Source of the DNA: Cordilura impudica
Taxonomy: Eukaryota > Arthropoda > Insecta > Diptera > Scathophagidae
Direction of reading: 5' to 3'
Length of the DNA: 64,000 bases
Assembly: GCA_963682025.1 (NCBI GenBank)
Contig: OY821517.1
Span: forward strand, 107,808,972 to 107,872,971
This document shows, one piece after another, positions 22,348 through 33,959 of this stretch. Made by a program: the position numbers and the translations under genes. How positions within the stretch are numbered: position 1 is the stretch's first letter; every line of letters begins with the position of its first letter. The notes under the pieces were generated by a model. That model saw only the letters and a program-made list of their open reading frames with translations. It did not search any database and was not told where the DNA came from.

Positions 22348-23289
22348 AAGCCTTTCAGATGTGTGATTAACTATTGTACTACTCGAAATGGTAAATCAAT
22401 TTATAAAATGAACCGGAATCGCTTAGTATAATAAGAGCTTGTTCAAAATCAGTAAACATATTTAGTTTCAGACATCAGCATCAGGGGCGATAAAAACTGT
22501 GGAGTGCAATGTATTAAGTATAATAATTTTAATTTATATTAAGGTTCATGAAACTTAACGACAAAATGATAAATATCTGCTCATGTTGACAATAATAGGA
22601 TTTTTTATGTATAGCTGTACAAGAACTCTTAATTTGTTTCACCTTATTAAGGTATGCTTATTCTTTACACTTAAGTCAGTGCAAAGAAAAATATCTTCTA
22701 TTCTAAACAATATTAAAAATTTATTACAAAAGATTGATTGATGATGTTTTTCTGATCTCTGGGGCATTGCAGTTGGAAATTGCTTAGGATATGGAAGGCT
22801 GTCTGTGAACAGCATAAAATGCATCTGTGTAATATATTTTTGTTAACAAAATTATGGAAAATATATTCATACTATCCTAATAAAAAGCATGCTCCTATGA
22901 TAATTTCATTAAAAATGGCCGGTTCCTGTATCGATTTATTTCTCTCCGTAATAATAATATCGAAACTGTTTGGTAATAATTAAATTTCGTTTCTTTGAAG
23001 ATTGGGGAAAGGTAAATTTATTTACATTTAACTGCAAATTTTTTCTCTCTTCCAACAACATCAAAATAAATGCAACCTAAAAACTTATTACGATTTTCTT
23101 ATTTAATGACAAGACAAAAAAGAAGTACGAACAATAAGTGTTGTTATTAATTCAGGGGTACCATAAGGTTCCGTTAGGTCTCCTTCTTCTTCTTTTCCCT
23201 TATCTTTCTGAACGACCTTCTTGGTCAAACTTTTAACTCTATATACTCTTTCACAGATTACAACAGCATTTTTCATTCATTTTCTTGTA
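22348..23289. other. No gene recognised
   Basis: About 0.9 kb of AT-rich DNA. The N-terminal RT region expected upstream of 22347 is not recognisable. Confidence 0.45.
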
Positions 23290-24128
23290 GGCCAAGCCTC
23301 TTGGAGGTTGGGGGCAAAAGGCGGACAATGAATGACACACACAATCAAGACCTGTTAATAATCTCCGAGAGGGGTGAAGCGAATAGGGTTTATTTTAATG
23401 CGCTGAAAATTCAATGTTGTATGTTGAACCATAGGGCCATGGATTCAACAATGTCATCTGCATATATATGGGTGGTAAAGGTATTGAGGAATTGGATACT
23501 CTTTAAGTTTTAGGCATGAGAATTGAATGTGATGTTCGTTGGAACGAGCATGGTTTTCAAGTGTCTTGGTTTTCTAAAACTGTGCAAAAATTACTTCACT
23601 CCCTCTGATCTCCTTAAAATCTATACCACTTACATCCGACCCAAAATGGAATACAACCCTTATATATGGGCAGGAGCTTTAAAGTCTATTTTGGAGCTAC
23701 TGGACCGTGTGCAAAGGAGGGCGTTGATGATCATCAATAACAGTAGGGTGTCCAACTCTATTGACTCATTGGAACATCATCGGAATGTGGGTTGTATATC
23801 ACTGTTCTATAGATACTGCCATGGGATATGTTCTTCTGAGATTAGCGAACTTATTCTAAGTGCCCGAATTTCGGTTCGCTCTACCCGCTTCCGTTTGTAG
23901 TTTATTGTCCATTTGACCGCACAACGCATTACGGAGTGAATTCGTTTATCAGTCGAACTAGTCTCTCCCCGCAGAGACCTTCCTGACGGTTATAATCTAA
24001 TAAAATTTAAGTAAAATTTTCACAAAAACTACTCCCTCTCTCCTTCACATAACCTATTTTCCTGAGATCAACGCAATGCACTACATCTGTAGGGGGCATC
24101 CCCTGAGTGTTGGTTAGTGAATAAAAAA
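23290..24128 (+). pseudogene. Non-LTR retrotransposon, ORF2 3' half and 3' UTR
   Basis: Plus-strand frames encode NRVYFNALKIQCC (post-RT thumb), then after a shift FKCLGFLKLCKNYFTPSDL, TYIRPKMEYNPYIWAGA, LELLDRVQRRALMI and SLFYRYCHGICSSE. The C-terminal tail (LPDGYNLIKFK-like) precedes a 3' UTR shared with 1005-1515 and an A-tract at about 24121-24129. 5' truncated and frameshifted. Confidence 0.85.
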
Positions 24129-24210
24129 AAAGTCGGTCTAGAACGACTATACGATACTTGACATAATGGTAAGATCCCAAAATGTGATCAGATAGAAAAT
24201 AAGTATACAC
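24129..24210 (+). mobile_element. Helentron/DINE-like 5' fragment
   Basis: AGTCGGTCTAGAACGACTATACG: a degraded 5' palindrome of the family, directly after the poly-A of the preceding retroelement. Confidence 0.5.
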
Positions 24211-24663
24211 ATTTTTTTTAATTATTACCTCGCAATATAATTTTTCTTGAACCGAACTAACATTTAAGACTAAAATGAAAACACCGCCGCAAAGTGGACC
24301 ATTTCACGAGAAGGCGGTCAAAAATCCATAATTTTTGATTGGATTAGAATTTTGATATGCGTTTTGTTTTTTTTTTTTTTGGTAGGTGGGACTTTATTTA
24401 GCCTTGAATTTTTGCTATAAAATAAAATACATTTTAATTTTTAGTTGAACTTTAGTAAAAAATGAAATGTTAAAAAATCAAAAAAGGTTTTTGTTTTTAT
24501 ATAATGGCTTTTTTTAAGTTAATTTTACAACTAATACTTTAAAAAAATTTTGTAAGTTAAATTTTGTCAGAAAATGAAAGAGCCCGAGTTCAAATATAAT
24601 TTATTAAGCAGCGAAAGTAAAAGATACCTTTTACTCGTATGTTTTTACTTAACTTAATATTTA

Positions 24664-25415
24664 CGAGTATACCCTATACCACTATGTGGTTTGAGTATAA
24701 TGACTTGTGCTGCTGTTTGTAACTACCGATCGACTCAGAATCACTTTCTGATTCGATTTAACGATGTCTGTCCGTCCGTCCGTCTGTGTGTCCATGTAAA
24801 GCATGTAATCACACTGCAGGTCGCAAATATTAATTTATTTTGATGAAATTCAGTATGTAAGCTTCTATCAGCCATAGGATGAACACTGTTGAAATTGGTG
24901 ACAATCGGTCCATGTTCAGACCTATCCCCGTACAAATAACCCCTATGAAATTGCCTAAAAATTGCCATAAGATCCAAATTATCATATAAATCTCAGTCAA
25001 ACTGGGTTTATTACATCCATTAATCAGTAGTCCAAAAATGATCCCTATGGGGAAACTCTAAGTCATAGGCCCCATATGGAGCAGCTTCGCGATTTTCACT
25101 TAAATCTATCAAAAAACAAAAATATTGCACTGATTCTTCTCAAATTTTGTTTGTATATATTTTTGCAAAATACAAGAGACCTTACCAAACATGGTCTGGA
25201 TCGGTCGATTTTTGGGCCTAGTCCCCATATAGATATAGCATCCCATATGAACTTTTTCATATCTGCAGCCAAAAAAATTAATAAAAATCCCACTCAAATT
25301 TGCTTTATGCTTATTTTCTATATCCAGTTAGTTGGGCCTGAGAGATAGGGTCTCTAAGCGCATGGTATAGGGTATCGTATAGTCGGTCTGGACCGATTAT
25401 AATTTTCTTACTTGT
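24664..25415 (-). mobile_element. Helentron/DINE-like element copy E
   Basis: Minus-strand full-length copy, nested in the Transib element; (GTCC)n near 24768, palindrome as AGTCGGTCTGGACCGATT, 5' end CTTACTTGT at 25415. Confidence 0.85.
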
Positions 25416-25548
25416 TTCTATTTTCTTTTTAAATATATCCGTGTCAATTTTTATTGTAAATTTATAAAACACATAAATTTTTAAATCAAGAAGCAATTAG
25501 CAATTAACTATATAAAAAAGAGTAAGTGTGCCGAAAAACTACTTTAAA

Positions 25549-27266
25549 TCAAACAATTTTAAAAAATATTTCCTCTAGATAGCCTTGATCTCCATCTTCA
25601 AGAAGTTGTTTAGCTTCTTCGTCTAATTCAATAGATGTAGTTTTCCATTTCTGTCGAATGCTGGACATATATGGATCTGAAGTGCACAATAAAATAGTGA
25701 TAAGGTCTTTATTAGTGCAACATTTGGACATTTTTCTTGTGTTGGGCTCAGGAAATAATCTGTAGTCTTTGTTCCTTTTTTCTTTTGCTTCTTCAGATAG
25801 ATCTCTTCTTAGTAGCATATTGTTTTGAATTATTCGTTCCCCATAGCATAAACTTTTATGAACTGTGGATGGCATATATCTCCAAGAGTATTTTTCGTTA
25901 TAAAGTATAGCTGTTATTGCTAGAACTTTTAATATGATTTCGAATCGTCTTATTAGTTCATAATCTACACCTGTGATAGATACTGCAGTTTTTGGATCTC
26001 CTTGCAGGATTTCAATCATGTGAGTTTCCTTCTTCTTGTTTTGGATGGTCGATTATGAGGCCTATCTGTAGGTATTTTTCTTGAGTTTGGTTTTTTTGCT
26101 TCCTTAAAGCTAGTGGAACTTTTCCATCAACCATTGTGAGATACATTTTAAAGTGTACTGCAATGTCTTGGTCATCAAATTTAAATACCACTGGTTAATG
26201 TTCTTTAATTTGATCTTTTATTTTTGAACTTCATCAGTTATGACAGCCGTGGTTTCCTTTTTGAATGCAACTTTTATTTGTCTATAATACTTTGTTGAAG
26301 AAGGAATTTCATTTTTCCATACATCAATTTCTGTTGCTCTTTTAGTTGAGGGCTCTAAGCCGCTATAAATTTGTGTTAAGCACAATGGAATGAAATATAC
26401 CATAAATAAATTAGCATCTGATAAATTTTTGGTACTAACTTGCTTGTATTATTTCTGAGCAGATGATACATCACATCACCATTTAAAATTAAAGTCATGC
26501 TGCCATTTCCAACTTTTTTAAAATGATGAGTATCAAGCGTATTTAGCAGTCGTTCTGCAGTATGGTCCAGGAAATCTTGCCATTTTATTTCTGCTGAATT
26601 TGAAGTGACAATACTAATAGATTCTTTTTTTTGGCAGAAACTAAATCTCGATACTCTGGAAAAATCTCGCAGTTCGCTTACGCAATTCCTTATATTGATT
26701 TTTGGACAACCTCAAATCCAAAAATTGCGCGAACTCTTCTTCTGGAGTAAATTTCTTATCTTCAATTGGTGTAGGAATGCTTTTCAAAATCATCTTTATG
26801 CGCCTTGGGCTCGCTTGTACTATTTTTCAATTATATCAATTTTATTTTTCTTATTTTGTGTTGGTTGAATTTGGTGCCAAAATGAATCCTTAATAATTCT
26901 TTGAAACATTTCTTCATTTATATTCTCCAGCTTTCGACAACTTTCACTACTTCCGTCATTTGGTTTTGCTGGTCGACCCTTTTTCGAATTTCGTTGGCAG
27001 TTGTTGACGTACTCTCAAAAATAAGTTCCATTTATGACCAGTCTTGGTGACGTTTATACATCTTTGCCTTGCTATGAGAGCATTCAATGTACCTTTTTTT
27101 AAAATTTGATGCAAAAGCTGTAATTTTTTCTTTGTGTATCTCAATTTCTTGCAGGTTACAATTCTTTCAGAAATGGTTGCTCAGTACGTGAAAAATAATA
27201 TGGTCTACATCTTTTTGCTGGAAATAAATATCAGCGAGATCTCTATAACAGTCCTTAGCCATTGTT
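25549..27266 (-). pseudogene. Transib transposase (RAG1-core relative), decayed
   Basis: Minus-strand segments in order: CYRDLADIYFQQKDVDHI (about 27260); CKKLRYTKKKLQLL; GRPAKPNDGSSESCRKLE (about 26980); a degraded first-Asp region (ILNGDVMYHLLR) and SDANLFMVYFIPLCL, DVWKNEIPSSTKYYRQIKV (about 26410-26270); LTMVDGKVPLAL (second-Asp block, about 26150); NSHD*NPARR; ITGVDYELIRRFE; RYMPSTVHKSLCYGERII; SEEAKEKRNKDYR (the block aligning with the RAG1 catalytic Glu region); and a C-terminus at 25549. The last 156 residues are uninterrupted; upstream parts have stops and shifts. Family recognition rests on motif order and agrees with the element's RSS-like ends. Confidence 0.8.
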
Positions 27267-27714
27267 CAAACTGTAGTCAATAATAATTGTGAAAACATTA
27301 TTGTAAATACTCTTTCTTATTTATTACCACTTTTTGAAGCATAAAAAACCAAGACCCTAACCTCTTTTAGAAGATGAAGCATACCTGTTCATATCTTAAA
27401 ATGGTGTGTCGCAATACTTTTTTTTACCATTTTCCTGTTATTTAATTTTTTTCCATATTGCCAGGTATTTAAATTATATAACTCAAATTCCGACTATTAA
27501 TGTTTTAAAAAATATCTATGTGTGTACCTGTCAAAATAAAAAAGATTTTACCCATTAATATAATTTCTCAATAAAGCGCATTATGTCTCATCCCTTTTTT
27601 ATAAGTTTATAACAACTCGTGTCAACTCTACCGTTTCCTTTTTCTGTCATTATGAAAAACAAATAAACTAATGCAAAGAAAAAATACACCGGTGCGACCA
27701 ACTTTTGTATTCAT

Positions 27715-27860
27715 AGCACATAGACGAATGGACGGACATCGTAAAATCGACTCAGAAAGTGATTTTGGGTCGATCCGTATTAAAAGATGGGTATAGCTCC
27801 AATATTTTTAGTAGCTACAGAGATCAGAGATCATTCTACCTTAACCACGCAGTGGAAAAC
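27715..27860 (+). mobile_element. Decayed Helentron/DINE-like 3' end
   Basis: ACGAATGGACGGACATCG, AAAATCGACTCAGAAAGTG and a degenerate CACGCAGTGG end mark an old 3' fragment inside the Transib element. Confidence 0.6.
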
Positions 27861-28454
27861 TTTTGTATTTATAAATTTTGTACAAAATATCTGATCTTGG
27901 GTCAGAAAAATTGTTCTGGTGCATACGGGCGGAAACTGGCGGGTATACAGTTGGATATAGGAGTGTAGGGTAGGGTTCCGACTGTGTTCAAGCTTTTTTT
28001 GATGGCTTTTGACGGGCAGGAGTTATGCTTTATTCAGTGGGAGATTTTCGAGAAATTTTGACCATTTTTAACAATTTTATTTTTTTAATTTCTAAACGAG
28101 TGAGTGACCCTATATTTCTAGCATTAATAGCATAGAAGTAACAAAACTATACAAAACTTAGTTTACTTTAAAATGTTTTAAAACAAAAAAGTTACGGTCA
28201 TTTAAAATTAAATTTACAAAGAAATTTTTAATTTTATTAAAATACTGAGAAAGTCCATTTTCGAAGATGCTGTTCACTGTGATATGGTTAAAATAGAGTA
28301 GCAATTTTTTAGCTCCCGAGTTTCACTGGTATTTTGTTTCAACTGAATAGCATAACTTTGAAATCGGTAACCATAAAAAAAATGATTTTTGACCGCCTTC
28401 CCAAAATATGGTCCACAGTGCGCCGGACAGCCCCCATCCGACTACGGTAATAAT

Positions 28455-28520
28455 TTTTTTTTAGCAGTTACAAATATCACCACAAACCGAATTAGCCAGA
28501 CCATAGAGTGGTGTACTTCA
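28455..28520 (+). mobile_element. Decayed Helentron/DINE-like 3' tip
   Basis: AGCAGTTACAAATATCACCA through CCATAGAGTGGTGTACTTC corresponds to the last 60 bases of the family. Confidence 0.45.
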
Positions 28521-28678
28521 TAGCATAACGAAGAAAATGTATTTAAAACAACAACAAAATATCGCCATATTCTGTTCATTTCATTGCGTTGCAGAGTCGA
28601 GTTTTTTATTTGTTTTTATCAAAATACCACTTTTTCCTTGGTATGTGATCCCTTAAGCTTTTTGTTCATTAGTGGATA

Positions 28679-28777
28679 ATGAAGCTGAAAAGAAATGTTG
28701 CATCACTTGGTCTGTGTTGTGCTCTGTGGATGTTCTTGGTTTTTATTTCTGTATATTTCGTCCTTTTAACAATATGA
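28679..28777 (+). CDS. Short open frame with one hydrophobic segment, possibly a relic first exon
   Basis: ATG at 28679 opens 32 codons: basic MKLKRN followed by a 20-residue hydrophobic run (LCCALWMFLVFISVYFVLL), the look of a type II signal anchor. TGA follows at 28775. In another frame the next 140 bases stay open (VKCKQMDSNFIKFSYDG, with NET and NFT sequons) to a stop at 28912. One indel would join them. I do not recognise the family. It may be a fragment of a host membrane-protein gene or chance. Confidence 0.2.
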   Translation: MKLKRNVASLGLCCALWMFLVFISVYFVLLTI

Positions 28778-29377
28778 CAGCATGCGTTAAGTGCAAACAA
28801 ATGGATTCAAATTTTATTAAATTTTCTTATGACGGTAGCAACGTTATTTTGAATGAAATTAAAAACGAAACAGAAAAGAATTTCACTTGCATAGATGTTA
28901 TGAAATCTAAATGAAAATAGAAGATTTGTTTTTGTTTTTTCGTAGGACCTCACAAACATGATACGTAATAAAACATAAGTTGCTTTCTTAACACTAACCA
29001 TACTAAAACGGGTACCCCGGTACCCGAACGTACTTTGAAGTCAAATTTTTCTTAAACTAAATAAAATACAAAGTTGAGGCTCCACAAGTTCCTTCAAATA
29101 ACCATTTTCTAAAGTTTTTTCCCATCTTAAGCGCTCTCGATTCTTTTGGATTGACTCTGGCGCCACCCAAAGTCGAATAGTCCTTTCCCTGCTGATATGG
29201 GTATCCGGGTACCCTTATATAACTTTTTACATTTTGTATGAAAAAAGTAAAAATTATAGTATTTTTTTGTTTATTGGTTATTTAATTGAAAAAATATTTT
29301 ACATCAAACTTTGTACATGTATAGAAAATAAATAAAAATGTTTACTAATATTTTTGCATAAAAAAAAATAAAAAAAA

Positions 29378-31670
29378 TTAAAATCTAGTGCAGCGTGGAG
29401 CGATAGTTTTGCTATGCGTATTGCACATTGGTCGTTTACAGCCATCGCATATTTTGCGTGTTTTTCGATCAGATTTTGGATCAGTAGTCACGCAAAGGTA
29501 GCAGCGACCCATTATTGGCAACCGTCCAGTTTTATCTCGTTGGGTTGTATCTGACGGGACCGCAGCATCCTGGAAAACTTCTTTAGGGATGGTTTTATTT
29601 GTCATAAGCTCTAGGGCTGCCCGGATGTTATTGTGTCGTGTTATATGATTATCATTAGCTCTTTTGTTCATATTTTTAGTTGCCAACTCCACGCCAGGTG
29701 ATGTTAAAAATCCTCTACGAGAGCTTCGTTTTATTTTTGCGCTTGGATTGAGGCTGGAGTATATACAAAATGCACCCAATGCAGCCACGTCAATCATGTT
29801 GGAAAACACTGCCAATGGCCATCTATTGGTTTTGCGTTTGGTGGTATATTTAGACACCATCTGGTCCATAACATCTACTCCGCTTTTTGTTTTGTTATAG
29901 AAGTCATTAATTTCCTCTTTTCCATTAATAGCTGGCTCCCCTCGAGTATAATGCATTGTTGACAGAAGGAAAACACACTTCTTCTTCTTGGTCACAACAG
30001 ACAAAAGTGTTCCGTTTTTAAATGGTGCGTGGTAAAGAAGAAGAAAGCATATATTTCAAAAATTCATAACTGCACTGTATTCTTAATCGGACCGGTTTCT
30101 GGCATTTCAGCCTTCATCAGCGATTTATTGAACATTGTGATAATTGTTATGTTTTTAATTGAATAGATTGTTTCCATATGAAAATTTTTTCTACTTAGGG
30201 CGGCGTTTTTGTTGAAACCATATCGGGGTGTACCTATATCGTCCGTTGGGTTTGGACGTAGCTCTTTTGGAATATAGGCTTTGTTTTGTCGAAGTGTACC
30301 GACGAGACTTATTCCTCTAACTTGTAGCCGATTGGCCAAAGGAAGTGAAGTGAAAAAATTGTCGGTTGTTACATTTATTCCAGATTGTTTGTAGAAATCC
30401 ACCAGATCTTGAACGATGTTTTCTCCTACATTTACCTGTCGTTGACCACCACGTGGCTTGCCTGTGTAAATGATTCCATTCAAAGGATAGCTATTGGCGG
30501 TGTTACAGAACCAAAATATTTTTATTCCGTATTTAGCTGGCTTTGAGGGAATATATTGAGTGAAACTGGTTCTATCTCTAAATGGAAATAACTGTTTGTC
30601 TACTGTCACATTTTCATCTGGAAAATAATTTAAATGTAGATTCTGCATCAACATATTCCAGATATCGGAGATAGGAGCTGCTTTGTCTGTTTGTTTGCGT
30701 GTCGCTCTTGTGAAAGCATTGTCAAAACGCGTAGTATTTGCTGAAATCCTTCGCGACTTAACGATGCTTTGTATAAAGGATGACTGTAATTCCCCCATAG
30801 AATTGAAGGAGGATCATCGTTGTCACCATTTACACCCACGACTAGTAAAATTCCAATAAAAGCATCAAGCTCTTCCATTGAAATCAACCGAAACTGGCGA
30901 GGTTTCAATTTTAAAACTGCAATATCCGCTGCATTTTTCTGATTGAAATCCAGCGCTATTTCATTGCCTTTTTTTTTGCTGTGTCTCAGGATCTCATTTT
31001 TTATATTTTCGGACAAAAACTCATCAAATATTTCTTTTGCAGTCATCACTTTATTAAATTTGCGATGTGGTCCACCTATGTACATAAACAATAAAATATA
31101 TTATAACATATGGTGTTTATAGAATAAAACCAACCTTTTTTGCGCATAACATTTTGGGATGGAGTTTTAGCATCTGGGATCTCTTGGGAATACCATTCAG
31201 TCTGATCACTTGCTATATATTTTGAAGCAGTATCTGAAACTTCGCCACGCAATTCTAATTCCTCGTTGTCTTCTTCCTCTGGAGTCTCAACCACACCATC
31301 CATTTCTATATCCGAGGCTTCATCTGCATCCGGAAACCATTCATGTTCGGTGGGAATCGTCATGTTGTCGTCCTCCACTTCCATTTCACATAAGATATCA
31401 ATATCATCTGCAGTTAATCTAGTACAAATGTGTAAAATAAATGACTGTAGTTAAAAATAAAAAAAATATAAAGAAAACTTACGCGGAGATGTTAAGATAT
31501 CCATTTCGCAATGGTAAACGATCTAAAGACTTCGATGATGATATATTTGCCCTTATTTTGGGGGCTTGCCAAGCAGCACTTGGTGTAAATTTAGATGATG
31601 GTTCCGCATCAGAAGATATTGGTTCAGACACATTCATTTCCATAACAAGTGCATTACGTTTACGCGACAT
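29378..31670 (-). pseudogene. piggyBac transposase gene (lineage 3), two introns, recently broken
   Basis: Start at 31670 (MSRKRNALVMEM). Exon 1 ends GC|GTAAGT; the only frame-preserving acceptor is CTAG before LTADDIDILCEME. A second intron, 59 bp (31134-31076), joins MRKKG to GPHRKFN. Then comes the domain core: SMEELDAFIGILLVVG, TVDKQLFPF (first Asp), FTQYIPSKPAKYGIK, YTGKPRGG, TTDNFFTSLPLANRL (second Asp), GVDVMDQMVSKY (third Asp), and a C-terminal cysteine domain CYLC...CDGCKRPMCNTH ending at 29378. Two lesions: an apparent extra CG at 30728-30731 shifts the frame before RFDNAFTRATR, and the insertion near 30030-30200 cuts the region between the second and third Asp, adding a stop at 30064. 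Otherwise open, so inactivation looks recent. Confidence 0.9.
30085..30125 (-). ncRNA. Hammerhead-like ribozyme motif in a short insertion
   Basis: Minus strand: AAUCG, CUGAUGA (30120-30114), a stem II with GGC/GCC, GAAA (30099-30096), palindromic stem III ACCGGU, cleavage triplet GUC, then CGAUU (30089-30085), which pairs perfectly with AAUCG as stem I (5 bp). It differs from a canonical hammerhead in having A opposite A at the first stem II position, which may weaken it. Carried by about 170 bp inserted into the piggyBac gene, part of which recurs at 4403-4498. Confidence 0.55.
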
Positions 31671-31919
31671 CGAAAAAATTTATAAAACAAAACAAGCAAA
31701 GAAACACAACCGTACGTACCAACACAAAAACGGAGAATGCAAAAATATAATCGAAACGATGCAAACCCACAGTACAATTGTATATACAATACAAACAGGG
31801 GATTCCCCGTTTTAAAATGGATACCATAAATAATAACGGACAAATAAACACACACGGGTACCCGGCTACCTTTGTCAGTAGTCTACGTGTGTAAATGTTG
31901 TCAGTATGGTTAGGGTTAA

Positions 31920-33269
31920 TATTCTAACACAAAGGCTATTATATACACAAGTATGTAGTATAGATAATTGTGCTTTGAGAGTGTTATATATTTTATATTA
32001 TAATTACTTTACTGCTTTCCTACACGTGTGAGTGCCTTTTTATTTTAATTCAATCATATTTTTACTTCTGCTGTGTCTGTCGAATTTCTGATAGGTCTGA
32101 CGATATAAAGAAATGTTTTAATGCTACGACTAAGCTGCCTTAAAGGATCTTCAAAAAAAAAAAAGAAAAAGTTTTAAACGAAAAAAATTTTAAAATATAT
32201 AAGAAAATATTATAATAAAATATTTCTCATTTTTCGCCTTCCCAGATTAATAATTACAGTACATAATTAAACTGAACTGACTTTGTGATACCCTATATTG
32301 TGACTGCGTGATCCCTTATATGTTCAAAAATCATAATGCAACTATAATTGACAAAAACGTCTTTACTTGATTTTGTTGAAGATAAAAGCTATGTATTGAT
32401 GTTGGTTACATATCATTGGTATGCTCGACAATGAAGGTTTTTGTCTTAATCTACATAAAATCCTTAATTATCTGCACTCTTTTGTTTTTCGGTTGTTTAT
32501 TAATTTATTTGCTTTCCTGTACAACGAGGATAAATCTTTACGCTACATGAATAATTATGCTACGGCATGACAATTGTTGGTTATATTTTAGCTATGCATA
32601 ATACAAAAAATATTTAAGAAATAAGTTAAAAAATAACAAATAAAACAATACAAGAAAACAATACAAAAAATAAAATGTACAAGTAAATTTTATTGACTAA
32701 TAAAAATATTATGCAAAATATTCAAAAAAGAATTTTTTAAAAGTTGAAGCGTTGTTGTTTAGTTCCTGAAATTAGCTATGCAAACATATTCCAAAGGCAT
32801 ATAGCGCTAACGTAGGAATGTCATTTAGATACCAAATAACGATGAAGGTTCGATCTAGCAAACCGGATATTTTCATACAGGTGAACTTTACCAGATACAG
32901 CGATTTTGCAGTGAGAATAACTTTATGAAGAAACAAAATATTGCCATATTAGATGTAAACTCGTTTACCCGTCATGTATGTTTGATTATTGTTACGCGTT
33001 TACACGTCGTGTATGTTTGGTTTTTGTTACGCGCATTTTTTACCGTGAAGATGCCAACCAGAGGTTGGCGAAATATTGAAAAATAAAATAATAAAACTAA
33101 AATTTGTAAAAACAGACCTCGTGCTGTTGGAAATTAAAATAAAAACATAAGATCGAATAAAAATACTCATTAGAGAAACAAAATAACTCTAATTTTCATC
33201 ATAAATTCATATGATGCACAACAGCTGACCTTCTAAGTCTAAAAACTTATCTAATTGAACATATCTAAG
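31920..33269. other. AT-rich stretch, no gene recognised
   Basis: No motif-bearing frame. GTCATGTATGTTTG and GTCGTGTATGTTTG near 32974 and 33008 form a short local duplication. Confidence 0.5.
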
Positions 33270-33950
33270 TTTTTCGTTAATATGAGAATCACAAATTGCA
33301 AAAAGTTCATAGCCATATAAAATGCTGGGAATAAAATACCTTTTGGCTAGAAGTATTTTTGAGTGAGCCATAGAGTTCTGAGCTTGATGTTGGTTTTAAG
33401 AACACTCGTATTAGTGTGGTTCGATTTTTTTGTTGAAACAAAGTCATTTATCTCGCCGTTGATAACTATTTCATTTCCAACCTCTGGATTTGCATTTCGC
33501 TTGCGTATTGCAGACATCTTGACTTTCTAAGATTAATGCAGAAAGCAAATTTGCTAACCCCCATCGGTACAATTGACTAAGGTCATAGCTTTTTTGTCTA
33601 TATTTTTATCTATCGCCTGAATTGGGGTGTTCACAAAGAGTTGTATATCGTCAGCGTACATGTGTATCTTGCAATGAGAAAAATAGTCTAGCATATCGTC
33701 AACATAAATTAAGAGGAAAGGTGACCCTAATATTGATCCTTTCGTTCAGATGACTTGCTATTTGCATATACGATTGTGTGCGGTTTGTGAGGTAAGATGA
33801 ATTTAGAAAAGTAGATGTTGAGGAAAAATTAAAGCAACGTCTTAACTATGTCGAACGCGTCAATTGTTATCAGTGCTCTCACTTTGTTCTTATAAACAAC
33901 AAAAATTCTCACTATTTTAAAGGGTGTGCTGCCGGAGTCAACATTTGGCC
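33270..33950 (-). pseudogene. Non-LTR retrotransposon RT fragment
   Basis: Minus strand: IDAFDIVKTLL, then GSILGSPFLLIYVDDMLDYF, CKIHMYADDIQLFV (catalytic YADD intact), then INGEINDFVSTKKSNHTN. CR1/Jockey-like RT with several stops. Its 5' side ends at the Helentron-like copy starting at 33960. Confidence 0.8.
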
Positions 33951-33959
33951 ATCCTCATT

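Larger units (their letters stand above)
24290..28420. mobile_element. Transib-family DNA transposon with intact ends and CGCCG target duplication
   Basis: Terminal inverted repeats: left CAAAGTGGACCATTTCACGA then GAAGGCGGTCAAAAATC (24290-24328); right, read inwards, CACTGTGGACCATATTTTGG then GAAGGCGGTCAAAAATC (28420-28382). The right end carries the RSS-like heptamer CACAGTG on the plus strand. In both ends a 23-base spacer separates the heptamer from an A5 nonamer-like tract. CGCCG flanks both sides (24285-24289, 28421-28425): a 5 bp GC-rich duplication, as Transib makes. The interior holds a decayed transposase (25549-27266) and a nested Helentron-like copy. Length 4131 bp. Confidence 0.9.
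28992..31915. mobile_element. Complete piggyBac element (lineage 3) with TTAA duplications
   Basis: Flanked by TTAA (28988-28991 and 31916-31919). Ends: left CACTAACCATACT, right (inwards) CCCTAACCATACT, 12 of 13 identical. Subterminal GGTACC palindromes occur near both ends: CGGGTACCCCGGTACCCG at 29010-29027 and CGGGTACCCGG at about 31856-31866, with another CCGGGTACCC near 29214. Length 2924 bp, encoding the transposase on the minus strand. A short piece is inserted at about 30030-30200. Confidence 0.9.

Noticed and set aside
30064..30187. Extra C-terminal domain of the piggyBac transposase (MFNKSLMKAEMPETG...)
   Set aside because: The segment recurs alone at 4403-4498, interrupts a conserved family order and ends in a stop, so it is an insertion.
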